From: Ornithinibacillus bavariensis
GTDB lineage: Bacteria > Bacillota > Bacilli > Bacillales > Amphibacillaceae
Reading direction: 5' to 3'
DNA: 64,000 nt
Assembly (NCBI RefSeq): GCF_018333235.1
Contig: NZ_BORP01000001.1
Span: 310,001-374,000, forward strand
Part shown: positions 24,181 through 33,500 of the stretch, piece by piece
Layout: each line of letters starts with the position of its first letter
How positions within the stretch are numbered: position 1 is the stretch's first letter
Translations under genes and position numbers: made by a program
Notes under the pieces: model-generated
Told to the model about the DNA's origin: nothing
Database searches by the model: none
Seen by the model: the letters and a program-made list of their open reading frames with translations, nothing else

Positions 24181-25995
24181 TTATTCGTAACTATTCTCTA
24201 GTTCATCTATTAATGATCCGACAAAAGCAACTGCTTCTCGAATGGCATCTGGTTTTGCCATATCGACTCCAGCTTGTTTAATTAGTTCTAGTGGTTTTAA
24301 TGTGCCTCCTGCTCGAAGAACGTTTAACCAACTGTCAACTACTGGCTTTCCTTCTTCTTGAATACGCTTTGCAACTGCAGTGGATACAGTTAATCCAGCA
24401 GAGTAAGTATATGGATAAAGTCCCATATAATAATGAGGTTGGCGCATCCAGGTTAAACCAGCACCTTCATCAAATAAAACGGAATCACCCCAGAAGTTTT
24501 CTAGAGCCTCGCGCTTTTGTTGATTTAATACTGTTGCAGTTAAAGGAGTACCAGCTTCAGCTAATTCGTAAACACGACGCTGATATTCTCCCTCTAGCAA
24601 ATGTGTAACGAAGTTGTGGTAATATGTACCTAATAGCTGCGTAATAACCCAACGTTTCATTCGCTTATCATCGGTACCATTCATCAAATGATTGGCAAGA
24701 AGCAATTCATTCAGTGTCGATGGTGCTTCAACGAAGTATGTTGAAGGTCTCGTATTTACTAAGGATTGATTTTTTCCTGCAAGATAGAAGTGTCCCGCAT
24801 GGCCTAATTCGTGTGCAAGTACAAACGCGCCTCGCATTGTATCTGTCCATGTAATTAAAATATATGGATGTACTCCGTACGGGCTAGAACAGAATGCACC
24901 CGTTGCTTTTCCTACATTGTCAGATAAATCTACCCAACGATCATTTAATCCTTTTTCCATGATTTCTAGGTATTCTGGACCCATTACCTTAAGTGCATCT
25001 AAAATTACCGTTTTTGCTTCTTCATAAGTTGTTTTTGGATTGAATTCTGGATCTAGTGGTGCTTTTAAATCACAATATCTCATTTCGTCTAAGTTTAGTT
25101 TTTCTTTTTTTAGCTTTGCATAACGACGCATATGCGGTGCTAGCTCTGCTTGAATGACCTTTAATTGATTTTGATACATTTCCTTTGTAACTTGCTGTGG
25201 TGCTAATAACATATCTGTAACAGAATTATAGTTTCGTAAACGAGCCATAGTTACTTGTCTGGTAACCTCAGTTGCGTAGTTTGCAGCAAATGTATTTTTA
25301 TATTGGTTTAATGTCTTTGTAAATGATTCATATGCGTCACGTCTTAGCTTCGTGTTTGCTTCAAGCTCATAACGATCTTCATATAATGCGGCAGACATTG
25401 GAAGTTCATTGCCCGCTTCATCATAGATGGAGTCAAACACCATATCAGATGCTTTACTACGGCTGTATAGCATATATGGAGATCCGTGGACTTCACTTAA
25501 TGCGGCTAGCGTTTCCTCTATTTCTGGAGCTAATGTATGAGGCTTTTCTTCCAAAATATCCTCAAGCATTTTTTGATATGTTTGTAATTCTTTTTCGTCA
25601 TTTAAAAATTCTTCAATTTTTTCTTTGGATAAAGTTAATAGTTCGGATTTAATAAAAGAGAGCTTGGCACCAATACTAGCCATGGCAGAAGATACTTTTG
25701 CAGCATCTCGCTGGTTTTCTGGATCACTTCCGTCAGCGCTAGACTTTAAACTCGCATATGTACCAACACGAACTAAACGTTCTTGATAGTTTTCTAGCGT
25801 GGTTAGACAGTTTAATAAAGTTTTCGCATTAGAACCAAGTTTCCCTTTATATTGTGTAACCTCGGTAATTTCATCTTGCACTGCTTGTAGCTCTTGTTCC
25901 CAAGCTTCCGTGCTCGAAAATAAATCCGTTAAATCCCACTTTTGTTCCTCTGGTACCTCGGCACGTAATAGTCTTTTAGATGTTGCAGTTGTCAT
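24181..25995 (-). CDS. pepF: Oligoendopeptidase F (M3 metallopeptidase)
   Basis: 604 residues, usual size for PepF. The zinc site HELGH is in VLAHELGHAGHFYLAG (about residues 380-395), with the distal Glu in YFVEAPSTLNE. It cleaves oligopeptides of roughly 7-17 residues in the cytosol. The ATG at 25995 follows GAAAGGGGATC at a good distance; a start seven codons upstream would include the ribosome binding site. Convergent with hemY across the tandem repeat. Confidence 0.93.
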   Translation of the reverse strand: MTTATSKRLLRAEVPEEQKWDLTDLFSSTEAWEQELQAVQDEITEVTQYKGKLGSNAKTLLNCLTTLENYQERLVRVGTYASLKSSADGSDPENQRDAAKVSSAMASIGAKLSFIKSELLTLSKEKIEEFLNDEKELQTYQKMLEDILEEKPHTLAPEIEETLAALSEVHGSPYMLYSRSKASDMVFDSIYDEAGNELPMSAALYEDRYELEANTKLRRDAYESFTKTLNQYKNTFAANYATEVTRQVTMARLRNYNSVTDMLLAPQQVTKEMYQNQLKVIQAELAPHMRRYAKLKKEKLNLDEMRYCDLKAPLDPEFNPKTTYEEAKTVILDALKVMGPEYLEIMEKGLNDRWVDLSDNVGKATGAFCSSPYGVHPYILITWTDTMRGAFVLAHELGHAGHFYLAGKNQSLVNTRPSTYFVEAPSTLNELLLANHLMNGTDDKRMKRWVITQLLGTYYHNFVTHLLEGEYQRRVYELAEAGTPLTATVLNQQKREALENFWGDSVLFDEGAGLTWMRQPHYYMGLYPYTYSAGLTVSTAVAKRIQEEGKPVVDSWLNVLRAGGTLKPLELIKQAGVDMAKPDAIREAVAFVGSLIDELENSYE

Positions 25996-26255
25996 ATATA
26001 GATCCCCTTTCTCCAAATAATATTTCGGTAGTCTAAATATTATAATACAATTTTAGGGAGATGGGTATTATTTTTTCAGATATTTTTTAATAGAGTAACT
26101 TTTGGTTGATCTAAGGGAAAAAAATAAGAAGACAAAGAGTAGGGGGGACTCTTAACAAAAAAATTAACAACCTAGCATTGCGCAAAGGTTGTTTCCAATC
26201 TGTGAAAGGCGTACAATTGTGTAGGAATACAAATGGTTGTCATCCGTAGTCTGAG

Positions 26256-26387
26256 TTATCTAGCTGGATGATCACATTCTTCGCAAATGTTAATATAACA
26301 ATCAGCTTGCTCATTTATTTTTCTTCCACATTGCTGACATTTTTTAGGTGGAAGATTTCGGAAAAACTCAAGGATATTCGTAATCAT
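26256..26387 (-). CDS. yhfH: YhfH-like small zinc-ribbon protein
   Basis: 43 residues. The N-terminal FFRNLPPKKC and two Cys pairs (CQQC and CEEC, with an additional Cys in between) form a small zinc-ribbon-like protein, recognisable as YhfH. Excellent AAAGGAGGA ribosome binding site 6 bases before the ATG. It is divergent from yhfI, as in B. subtilis. Function unknown. The 260 bp between it and pepF show no other gene. Confidence 0.85.
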   Translation of the reverse strand: MITNILEFFRNLPPKKCQQCGRKINEQADCYINICEECDHPAR

Positions 26388-26487
26388 ATGTGTTCCTCCT
26401 TTTACTTGGTATTTTTATTGTATTATAACAGTATGTTTCAGGTCAATTCTGTGTTACAACAATTTTAATTATTGAGGTGGTTAGAAA

Positions 26488-27219
26488 ATGAAGTTAACAA
26501 TCATTGGTTATTGGGGAGCCTTTCCAGCTCCAGAAAGTGCAACATCAGCCTATCTATTGGAAAAGGATGACTTCACACTTCTGATAGATGTTGGAAGTGG
26601 AGCTATATCACGATTACAAAAATATAAGGATATTATGGATATTGATGCTGTTATTCTTTCGCATTATCATGAGGATCATATTGCTGATGTTGGTGTCTTG
26701 CAATATGGTAGGCTTGTAAAATCGCTTGTCCGTAATCAGAAAGATATCTTACCTATTTATGGACATACCGAAGATAAAGATGCTTTTGCCAAATTAACAC
26801 ATGACTATACAAAGGGCATTGCATATGATCCAACCGGCTTAATAGACATCGGACCATTTTCAATTACTTTTTTGAAAACAAAGCATCCTGTTCCATGCTA
26901 TGGAATGCGGATAACCGATGGAGAGAAATCTATTGTTTATACAGCAGATACTAGCTTCCAGAATGAATGGATTCCATTTTGTAAAGATGCTGATCTGTTA
27001 GTCGCAGATAGCAATTTCTATGCTGACCAAGATGGTTCAGGAGCGGGGCATATGACATGTGTGGAAGTAGCCTCTATTGCCAAGGAAGCAAAGGTGAAAG
27101 AGCTTATTTTGAGTCATTTACCACAGTACGGTAATCATCAAGATTTAGTACAGCAGGCATCAGCCATTTTTAGTGGGAAAATTCGTTTAGCAGCAGAGGG
27201 AGTTACCTGGGAGAGTTAA
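26488..27219 (+). CDS. yhfI: MBL-fold metallo-hydrolase YhfI (RNase Z-like)
   Basis: 243 residues. The zinc motif is SHYHEDHI (about residues 58-65); further ligands are in YTADTSF and LSHLPQYG. The overall form is of the RNase Z/ElaC-like MBL class but without the exosite arm, so the substrate is unclear. Neighbours yhfH and lplJ match B. subtilis. Confidence 0.88.
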   Translation: MKLTIIGYWGAFPAPESATSAYLLEKDDFTLLIDVGSGAISRLQKYKDIMDIDAVILSHYHEDHIADVGVLQYGRLVKSLVRNQKDILPIYGHTEDKDAFAKLTHDYTKGIAYDPTGLIDIGPFSITFLKTKHPVPCYGMRITDGEKSIVYTADTSFQNEWIPFCKDADLLVADSNFYADQDGSGAGHMTCVEVASIAKEAKVKELILSHLPQYGNHQDLVQQASAIFSGKIRLAAEGVTWES

Positions 27220-27296
27220 GGGTTAATCTTTGCTTACAATATTCTTTTTCGATAAACTTAATGTAGAAATTAGTCATTATTAGAAGGGGGATTATC

Positions 27297-28292
27297 ATGA
27301 AATTTATAGATAACCAAGGTATTACAGATCCAATGATAAATTTAGCAATAGAGGAATACATTTTGCAAAACTTTGGTGAGAAGGATACATACCTACTGTT
27401 CTATATTAATAAGCCTTCTATCATTATTGGCAGAAACCAAAATACTATTGAAGAAATTAACACAGAATACGTTGAGAAGAACGGTATTAAAGTAGTTCGT
27501 CGTCTTTCGGGTGGTGGAGCAGTTTACCATGATGAACAAAACTTAAACTTTAGTTTCATTACAAAAGATGATGGAGAAAGCTTTCATAACTTTGCAAAGT
27601 TCCTAAAGCCAGTTATTGAGGTGTTAAATGAATTGGGTGTTCCCGCAGAGCTTCAAGGACGAAATGATGTCGTTGTAGAAGGGCGTAAAATCTCTGGTAA
27701 TGCGATGTTCTCAACAAGAGGACGTATGTTCAGTCACGGGACATTGATGCTGGACTCAGAAATTGAAAATGTCGTTAAAGCTTTAAAGGTGAAAAAGGAG
27801 AAAATTGAATCCAAAGGAATTAAATCTATCCGAAGCCGTGTTGCTAATATTTCTGAGTTTCTTGAAGAGAAAATTTCAATGGAAGAATTTAAAGAGCGTA
27901 TATTAAAGCATATTTTCCAGGTAGAAGATGTGAAGGATGTTCCACGCTATGAATTAACAGAAGAAGATTGGAATAATATTCACAAAATCTCAGAAGAACG
28001 TTACCAAAAATGGGAATGGAATTATGGAAAATCACCTGCCTTTAATGTACAAGCATCTCATAAGTTTCCATCTGGTTTATTGGATGTCCGCCTAGATGTA
28101 AACAAAGGTATAATTGAAAACTGTAAGATTTATGGAGACTTCTTTGGTCTTGGAGAAGTAAAAGATCTAGAAAATAAATTGATCGGTGTACGTCATGATA
28201 AAAATGCTATTGAAGAAGCATTAAAAGATATTGATGTAGCACATTATTTAGGTAAAATTTCGAAAGAAGACCTCGTTAACTTACTTTATTAA
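27297..28292 (+). CDS. lplJ: Lipoate-protein ligase LplJ
   Basis: 331 residues, same length as B. subtilis LplJ. The catalytic domain has RRLSGGGAVYHDEQNLNFSF and GRKISGNAMFS with the active Lys region, and a C-terminal accessory domain follows. It activates free lipoate with ATP and attaches it to lipoyl domains of 2-oxoacid dehydrogenases and GcvH. RBS AGAAGGGGG. A strong terminator follows. Confidence 0.95.
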   Translation: MKFIDNQGITDPMINLAIEEYILQNFGEKDTYLLFYINKPSIIIGRNQNTIEEINTEYVEKNGIKVVRRLSGGGAVYHDEQNLNFSFITKDDGESFHNFAKFLKPVIEVLNELGVPAELQGRNDVVVEGRKISGNAMFSTRGRMFSHGTLMLDSEIENVVKALKVKKEKIESKGIKSIRSRVANISEFLEEKISMEEFKERILKHIFQVEDVKDVPRYELTEEDWNNIHKISEERYQKWEWNYGKSPAFNVQASHKFPSGLLDVRLDVNKGIIENCKIYGDFFGLGEVKDLENKLIGVRHDKNAIEEALKDIDVAHYLGKISKEDLVNLLY

Positions 28293-28313
28293 TAAAAATA
28301 TATCCCTAAAGTT

Positions 28314-28361
28314 AAAACACTTCAAACGTTAGTGTCAGTATCTAACTTTGAAGTGTTTTTA
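28314..28361 (+). terminator. Terminator of lplJ
   Basis: Perfect 13-bp arms AAAACACTTCAAA/TTTGAAGTGTTTT, followed by T. It lies inside the longest open frame of the next small gene, which shows that gene must start further downstream. Confidence 0.9.
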
Positions 28362-28418
28362 GTATACTTGTATGAAAAAATGGAAAATACTCCATACTTT
28401 ATTCTAAGGAGGGATGAA

Positions 28419-28574
28419 ATGGTTAGAAAAGAAGATATCCCAGAATTAAATACATTTACGTTTTTAAATCCCGATTTTCTCCTAGCAAAAGAGACATATC
28501 ACAGGGATTTGAAGCTAGAAAAAGAAGCAGTATATGGAAATATTTCCCAAAATCATGGAAATGAGAAGGAATAA
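28419..28574 (+). CDS. Small hypothetical protein upstream of comK
   Basis: 51 residues, charged and soluble, no Cys and no membrane segment. The ATG at 28419 follows AAGGAGGG; the longer open frame from 28332 runs through the lplJ terminator and is discarded. Motif-like core IPELNTFTFLNPDFLLAKETYHRD is split here as IPELNTFTFLNPDF and LLAKETYHRD. I do not recognise the family. Ends 7 bp before the candidate ComK box. Confidence 0.6.
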   Translation: MVRKEDIPELNTFTFLNPDFLLAKETYHRDLKLEKEAVYGNISQNHGNEKE

Positions 28575-28580
28575 AGCTTT

Positions 28581-28602
28581 AAAAGTGAATTTTGTTGAAA
28601 AA
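28581..28602 (+). promoter_or_regulatory. Candidate ComK-binding AT-box upstream of comK
   Basis: AAAAGTGAATTTT (28581-28593) is an exact AAAA-N5-TTTT AT-box; a second, weaker one (AAAAATGGCTGTT) starts 4-5 bp later. ComK dimers in B. subtilis bind two such boxes, usually 8, 18 or 31 bp apart, and ComK activates its own gene. The spacing here is not one of the standard ones. Confidence 0.45.
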
Positions 28603-28693
28603 TGGCTGTTATATGTATCAATTTAGTGATTTTTTTGCTACATTAATACATATAAGCCTCACCCTTTCATATCGAAATGAAAGGATGATTATC

Positions 28694-29218
28694 ATGCTAA
28701 TAGATGAATTTTACTCCCCGTTACACGAAATTACCCCATGCACCCTTGCAGTTGTTGCAGAAAAAGATGCAAAAGGAATTGTACATACTGTTGTTCTAGA
28801 GGAAGAAGCAGAATATATGGTAGAACAACCTCCTAGCAAACTCATCGATCATGCCTGTAAGTTCTTCGGTTCCAGTCTTAAGGGCAGACAAGACGGGACG
28901 CGAGATATTTGTGGAATTACCCATAAGGCCCCAATATCGATTGATCCTTCCAGTGGCATGTATTTCTTCCCGACAACATCTCCAACAAATGCAAAATGCT
29001 CATGGATTGCCCATTCCCATATTGAACATGTCAGCCGTGCGACCAATGAAACTACTGAAATTATCTTCAGGAATGGAAAGCGGATTATTTTAGACGCTTC
29101 CTATGGATCAGTAATGAATCAAATACATCGAACCGCACAATTTCGTTACTTATTAGACAATCGAATCAGGCATTTGCAGCAACCAAAGACTGTTCCGGGG
29201 ACAAGGACTTCCACATAA
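28694..29218 (+). CDS. comK: Competence transcription factor ComK
   Basis: 174 residues. Family signatures are clear: ACKFFGSSLKGRQDGT, ITHKAPISIDPSSGMYFFPT, SWIAHSHI and a C-terminal region with FRNGKRIIL. ComK is the master activator of DNA uptake genes and of recA and addAB in B. subtilis. The ATG at 28694 has GAAAGGA at good spacing; an ATG three codons upstream is possible. It is a little shorter than the B. subtilis protein (192). The 3' end overlaps the convergent yhjD by 53 bp. Whether this organism becomes competent is not known. Confidence 0.9.
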   Translation: MLIDEFYSPLHEITPCTLAVVAEKDAKGIVHTVVLEEEAEYMVEQPPSKLIDHACKFFGSSLKGRQDGTRDICGITHKAPISIDPSSGMYFFPTTSPTNAKCSWIAHSHIEHVSRATNETTEIIFRNGKRIILDASYGSVMNQIHRTAQFRYLLDNRIRHLQQPKTVPGTRTST

Positions 29219-29555
29219 TTTCCTGTACTATTTCTTGCACTTTTTTTCGAATAGCTGGGTTAAAGTAATTTCGCTTTTCCTCTTTTCCTTTGCATATAAA
29301 AAGGTAGGAAGAAAAGGAATCATTTTTATTTAAAAGCATTACCTTAAGCTTTTTCTTTTCCATTGTAGAACGTAATTGTCGGCGCTCTGTCAAGGCATTG
29401 GAATTCATCTTTTCCAAAAGCTGAATATATGGTTCCTTTATTTTAAAGGGACCCTTTTGGATGCTTCCTATATCTTGCTGTATCACGACAATTGCCATCG
29501 AGAGAAAAAGAAAGCGAGTAGCTATGTTTAATTCTTCATCTGTCAGATAGCGCAT
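29166..29555 (-). CDS. yhjD: YhjD-like protein with LexA-type promoter site
   Basis: 129 residues, mostly helical with a moderately hydrophobic N-terminal helix (FLFLSMAIVVI). Similarity to YhjD of B. subtilis is supported by the pattern IKEPYIQLLEKM and by the neighbours comK and yhjE. RBS GGAGGG. A palindrome matching the Bacillus LexA box lies 20 bp upstream of the start, so expression may be DNA-damage inducible. Its 3' end overlaps comK tail to tail. Molecular function unknown. Confidence 0.65.
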   Translation of the reverse strand: MRYLTDEELNIATRFLFLSMAIVVIQQDIGSIQKGPFKIKEPYIQLLEKMNSNALTERRQLRSTMEKKKLKVMLLNKNDSFSSYLFICKGKEEKRNYFNPAIRKKVQEIVQEIMWKSLSPEQSLVAANA

Positions 29556-29573
29556 AAGTTACCCTCCATTTTA

Positions 29574-29587
29574 GGAACGTTTGTTCT
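29574..29587 (-). promoter_or_regulatory. Candidate LexA (SOS) box in front of yhjD
   Basis: Minus strand AGAACAAACGTTCC fits the Bacillus consensus CGAACRNRYGTTCG at 12 of 14 positions, including all of GAAC-N4-GTTC. It directly abuts a TATAAT -10 element (29588-29593), so bound LexA would block transcription. Confidence 0.6.
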
Positions 29588-29835
29588 ATTATACGCCAAA
29601 ATAAGCAAAAAATACACTGAAAAGCAAAAAAATGTGGAGAAACGTTAACGTATGCTAATGTACTATAATAAACAGGAATGTATATTAATTAATTGATTAA
29701 GGAAGGGTAGAGGCTTATTTTTTGTATTAAAAACGTTTATAAGTGAACGAAACTTGGTTAAAGCTTTTCATAACAGGGAAATTCTATTAAAATAAAGTTA
29801 GTACATATAAAGGCCTTGATGAGGAGATTTACTGG

Positions 29836-30486
29836 ATGAATTTGTTTAGTATTATAACAGATTGGCAGAATGCTGCTAGAAATGATGAACTCGATCAGTA
29901 CATAATGGAATTACTAAAGAATTATGAAAGCTTAGGGCCATTACCCGGAATATTGTTACCATTTATAGAAGCTTTTCTTCCCTTTTTACCATTAGTTGTA
30001 TTTGTAATGGCAAATGCTGCAGCTTATGGTTTACTGGAAGGTTTTTTGTTTTCATGGGCAGGTTCTAGTGCAGGTGCTATAATTGTATTCTTGATTGTTA
30101 GAAATTTAGGGGACAAAAAAATCTTTGTGAAGATCCGCAAGAATAAACAAGTAAATAGAGTAACAGGCTGGCTAGAAAGACACGGATTTGGACCATTGTT
30201 TTTGCTCTTGTGCTTTCCATTTTCGCCATCCTCTGTTATTAATGTTGTAGCAGGCTTATCGAAAATAAATATGTATCAGTTTATTTTAGCGGTATTGCTT
30301 GGTAAATCTGTTATGATATTTTCAATTTCTTATATAGGATCTAGTATTGTATCATTTGCTCAAAATCCAACGAAAACAATTGTAGTAGGAATATGTATTG
30401 CGCTTTTCTGGTTAGTAGGTAAATTCATAGAGAAAAAGTTACATTCTAAATCAATGCAAAAAGAAGAGACTACTGACGCTGAGTAA
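29836..30486 (+). CDS. yhjE: YhjE, TVP38/TMEM64 (DedA-like) membrane protein
   Basis: 216 residues with four to five hydrophobic segments and the family motif region CFPFSPSSVINVVAGLSKI (about residues 131-149). It belongs to the SNARE-associated/VTT superfamily, whose members are linked to lipid scrambling or flipping. Position before addB matches B. subtilis (where sipV lies between). Confidence 0.85.
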   Translation: MNLFSIITDWQNAARNDELDQYIMELLKNYESLGPLPGILLPFIEAFLPFLPLVVFVMANAAAYGLLEGFLFSWAGSSAGAIIVFLIVRNLGDKKIFVKIRKNKQVNRVTGWLERHGFGPLFLLLCFPFSPSSVINVVAGLSKINMYQFILAVLLGKSVMIFSISYIGSSIVSFAQNPTKTIVVGICIALFWLVGKFIEKKLHSKSMQKEETTDAE

Positions 30487-30567
30487 GAATAAATTTAAAA
30501 TCAAAAACTTCTGTCTTGAACATGTAATTAGTCAGGAGTTTTTTTCATTAGTGAGGAGGGCGTTTAG

Positions 30568-33500
30568 ATGGGGCTCCGATTTATTATAGGTAGGTCAGGA
30601 ACTGATAAAAGTAACTATGCATACAAAGAAATAAAAGAAAAATCAATAGGTAACCCCCAGGGTCCGCCGATTTTTTATATTGTTCCAGATCAAATGACCT
30701 TTGAACAGGAGTATGCCTTGTTCCGAGACCGAGGATTTCAAGGGAGTATTCGAACACAAGTAACAAGTTTTTCCCGTTTAGCTTGGATAATTTTACAGGA
30801 AACGGGAGGTGCTACAAGGAAATTTATTAGCTCTGTAGGAATACAGATGATGCTACGAAAAATTATTGAGGAAAAAGAAGGGGATTGGCAGGTTTTCCAA
30901 AAAGCAGTTGAGAAACAGGGCTTTTTGAATCAGCTTGAGAAAATCATCACGGAATTCAAGCGATATGACATATCTCCAGAGGCCCTACTTGCACAAAGAC
31001 ATTGGGTAAATCAATATGCTCATAAGGAGCCAGGGGAGGTTTCTCTAGTACAAAAACTAGATGACCTCCATTTTATCTATGAAAAATTAGGACAAGCATT
31101 ATCCGGTCAATATGTTGATAGTGAGGATCAATTGAGTCTTTTAGCGGAGAAGATAGAAGAGGCAAAATCTCTAGAAGGTGCGGAAATCTATTTTGACGGA
31201 TTCCACCGGTTTACACCAAAAGAATTAGTAGTAGTAGAAACACTACTAAAAAAATGTAAGCATGTGACAGTATCATTAACAGTAGACCATGTGGATAGTC
31301 CAATTATTTCTGATTTAGATTTATTTCATCAGACAAAGGAAACCTATCAAACCTTAAAGCAAATTGCTGAATTAAATGACATTAAAATAGAGGATCACGT
31401 AGTTCTATACCCTGAGGATAGTGGATTTCAGAATAGACCGTATTTCATTCACTTGGAGCGTTATTTTGATGTGCGTCCGGCAAGAGCTTTTCATGGTGAT
31501 GCTCCTATACTCCTTGCAGAAGCAGTGCATCCACGAGCGGAAATTGAAGGGGTTGCACAGGAGATATTGCGATTAGTTCGTGAAGAAAATTACCGCTATC
31601 GGGATATAGCAGTATTGATCCGTCAAACAGAAACATATCAGGATATTATTTCAACTATTTTTGAGGATTACCATATCCCTGTATTCATTGATGAAAAACG
31701 GACGATGTTAAACCATTCCTTGATAGAGTTTATACGTTCTGTATTAGAAGTAGTGGAGGCCAACTGGCGGTATGATGCAGTTTTTCGTATGCTGAAGACG
31801 GGATTTATTCCAGCTACTGATAAAGAATATCCTTTAACCAGTGATGCAATTGATGAGCTAGAAAACTATTGCTTAGAATATGGAATTAGGACAAGAAAGC
31901 AGTGGCTAAGTAAGGATGATTGGATTTTCCAGCGATTCCGTGGCTTTGAGCAAGCAACACAGACAGATATTGAAAAGGAAATGCAAATACGAATCAATCG
32001 CTATCGTAAGCAGGTGATACAAGCTCTAGCTAGCTTTGACGAAGCTATTAGAGCCGCAGAAACTATACAGGAAATTTGTTTAGTCCTGTTTACCTTATTA
32101 GAGAACATAGGGGTATCAGCAAAACTTGAGGAAATGAGAACCTACTTTGATGAGAGTGGTCAACTAGAAAAGGGACGTGAACAGGAGCAGGTCTGGAATG
32201 CCATCATTGATCTATTGGATGAAATGGTGGAGTTGTCAGGAAGTGAAGGGATGTCCTTATCGACCTTCCGTGTTACGCTAGATGCAGGGCTAGAAACGTT
32301 AAAGTTTTCCCACGTACCTCCAAGCATCGACCATGTAATTGTTGGAACCATTGACCGTTCGCGAATTAGTGGAATCAAATGCTCATTCTTAGTAGGTGTT
32401 AATGAAGGGGTATGGCCATTAAAGCCCCCATCAGATGGAATGATTAACGAGGTGGAGCGTGAATTATTAGCATCGAGCGGAATGAAGCTTGCGGATACAA
32501 GTAAAAGACAGCTTTTAGATGACTGGTTCTGCATGTATTTAGCCTTTACATCTGCTTCTGATTATTTGTGGGTTAGTTATCCGCTAAGTGATGAGGAAGG
32601 AAAAGCGAAAATGCCGTCTCAGCTAATCAAACGGATGGAGGATATGTTTCCATCCTGTAAAGAGCATCTTCTATTGCAGGATCCGGATGAGTTATTTGAA
32701 GCAGACCGTTTTATTACTACGCCTATTAAAACAAGATCTGCGCTCACAACTCAGCTAGCTAGAAGTAGAAAAGGATACCCTGTAAAGCCTGTATGGTGGC
32801 ATGTCTTAAATTGGTACATGGAGAATCATAGTAAGTATGATACAACGTACACCATATTACAGAGTTTATATTATGAAAATACACCAACAAACATGGATAC
32901 AGCAACAGTTGAACAACTATATCCGAGAGAACTAACGGCAAGTGTTTCTCGATTAGAAACTTATTACAGCTGTTCGTATCAGCATTTTGCAAAATATAGT
33001 TTAGGGTTAAATGAACGAAGAACATATAAATTAGATGCACCAGATATTGGGAACCTTTTTCATGAAGCATTGAAAATGATTACCGAATGGATACAAGAAG
33101 AGGGACGAGATTTTGCCATTTTATCTAAAAAAGATACCGATGCTTATGCAGAACGTGCAGTTACGACCCTTGCTCCAATATTACAACATCAAATTTTGCA
33201 CAGTACCAATAGGTATCAATATATTCAATACAAGTTACAGCAGGTAATTGCACGAGCAGCCTATGTCCTCAGTGAACAGGCAAGATTAAGTCATTTTTCA
33301 CCTGTTGGTTTAGAGCTTGGCTTTGGTTCTAAGCATGATCGATTAAAGCCTGTTACATTAACATTACCAAACGGATATGAGATTAGGCTTCGCGGTCGGA
33401 TTGACAGGGTAGATAAAGCAATCAATCAAGAGGATTTATATTTGCGAATCATCGATTATAAATCTAGTGCAAGAGGACTAGATATGGTGGATGTATACTA

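Noticed and set aside
24291-24608. Plus-strand open frame of 105 codons inside pepF
   Set aside because: Antisense shadow of a clear peptidase gene, no ribosome binding site, no recognisable domain. The same holds for 25323-25652 and 25799-26020.
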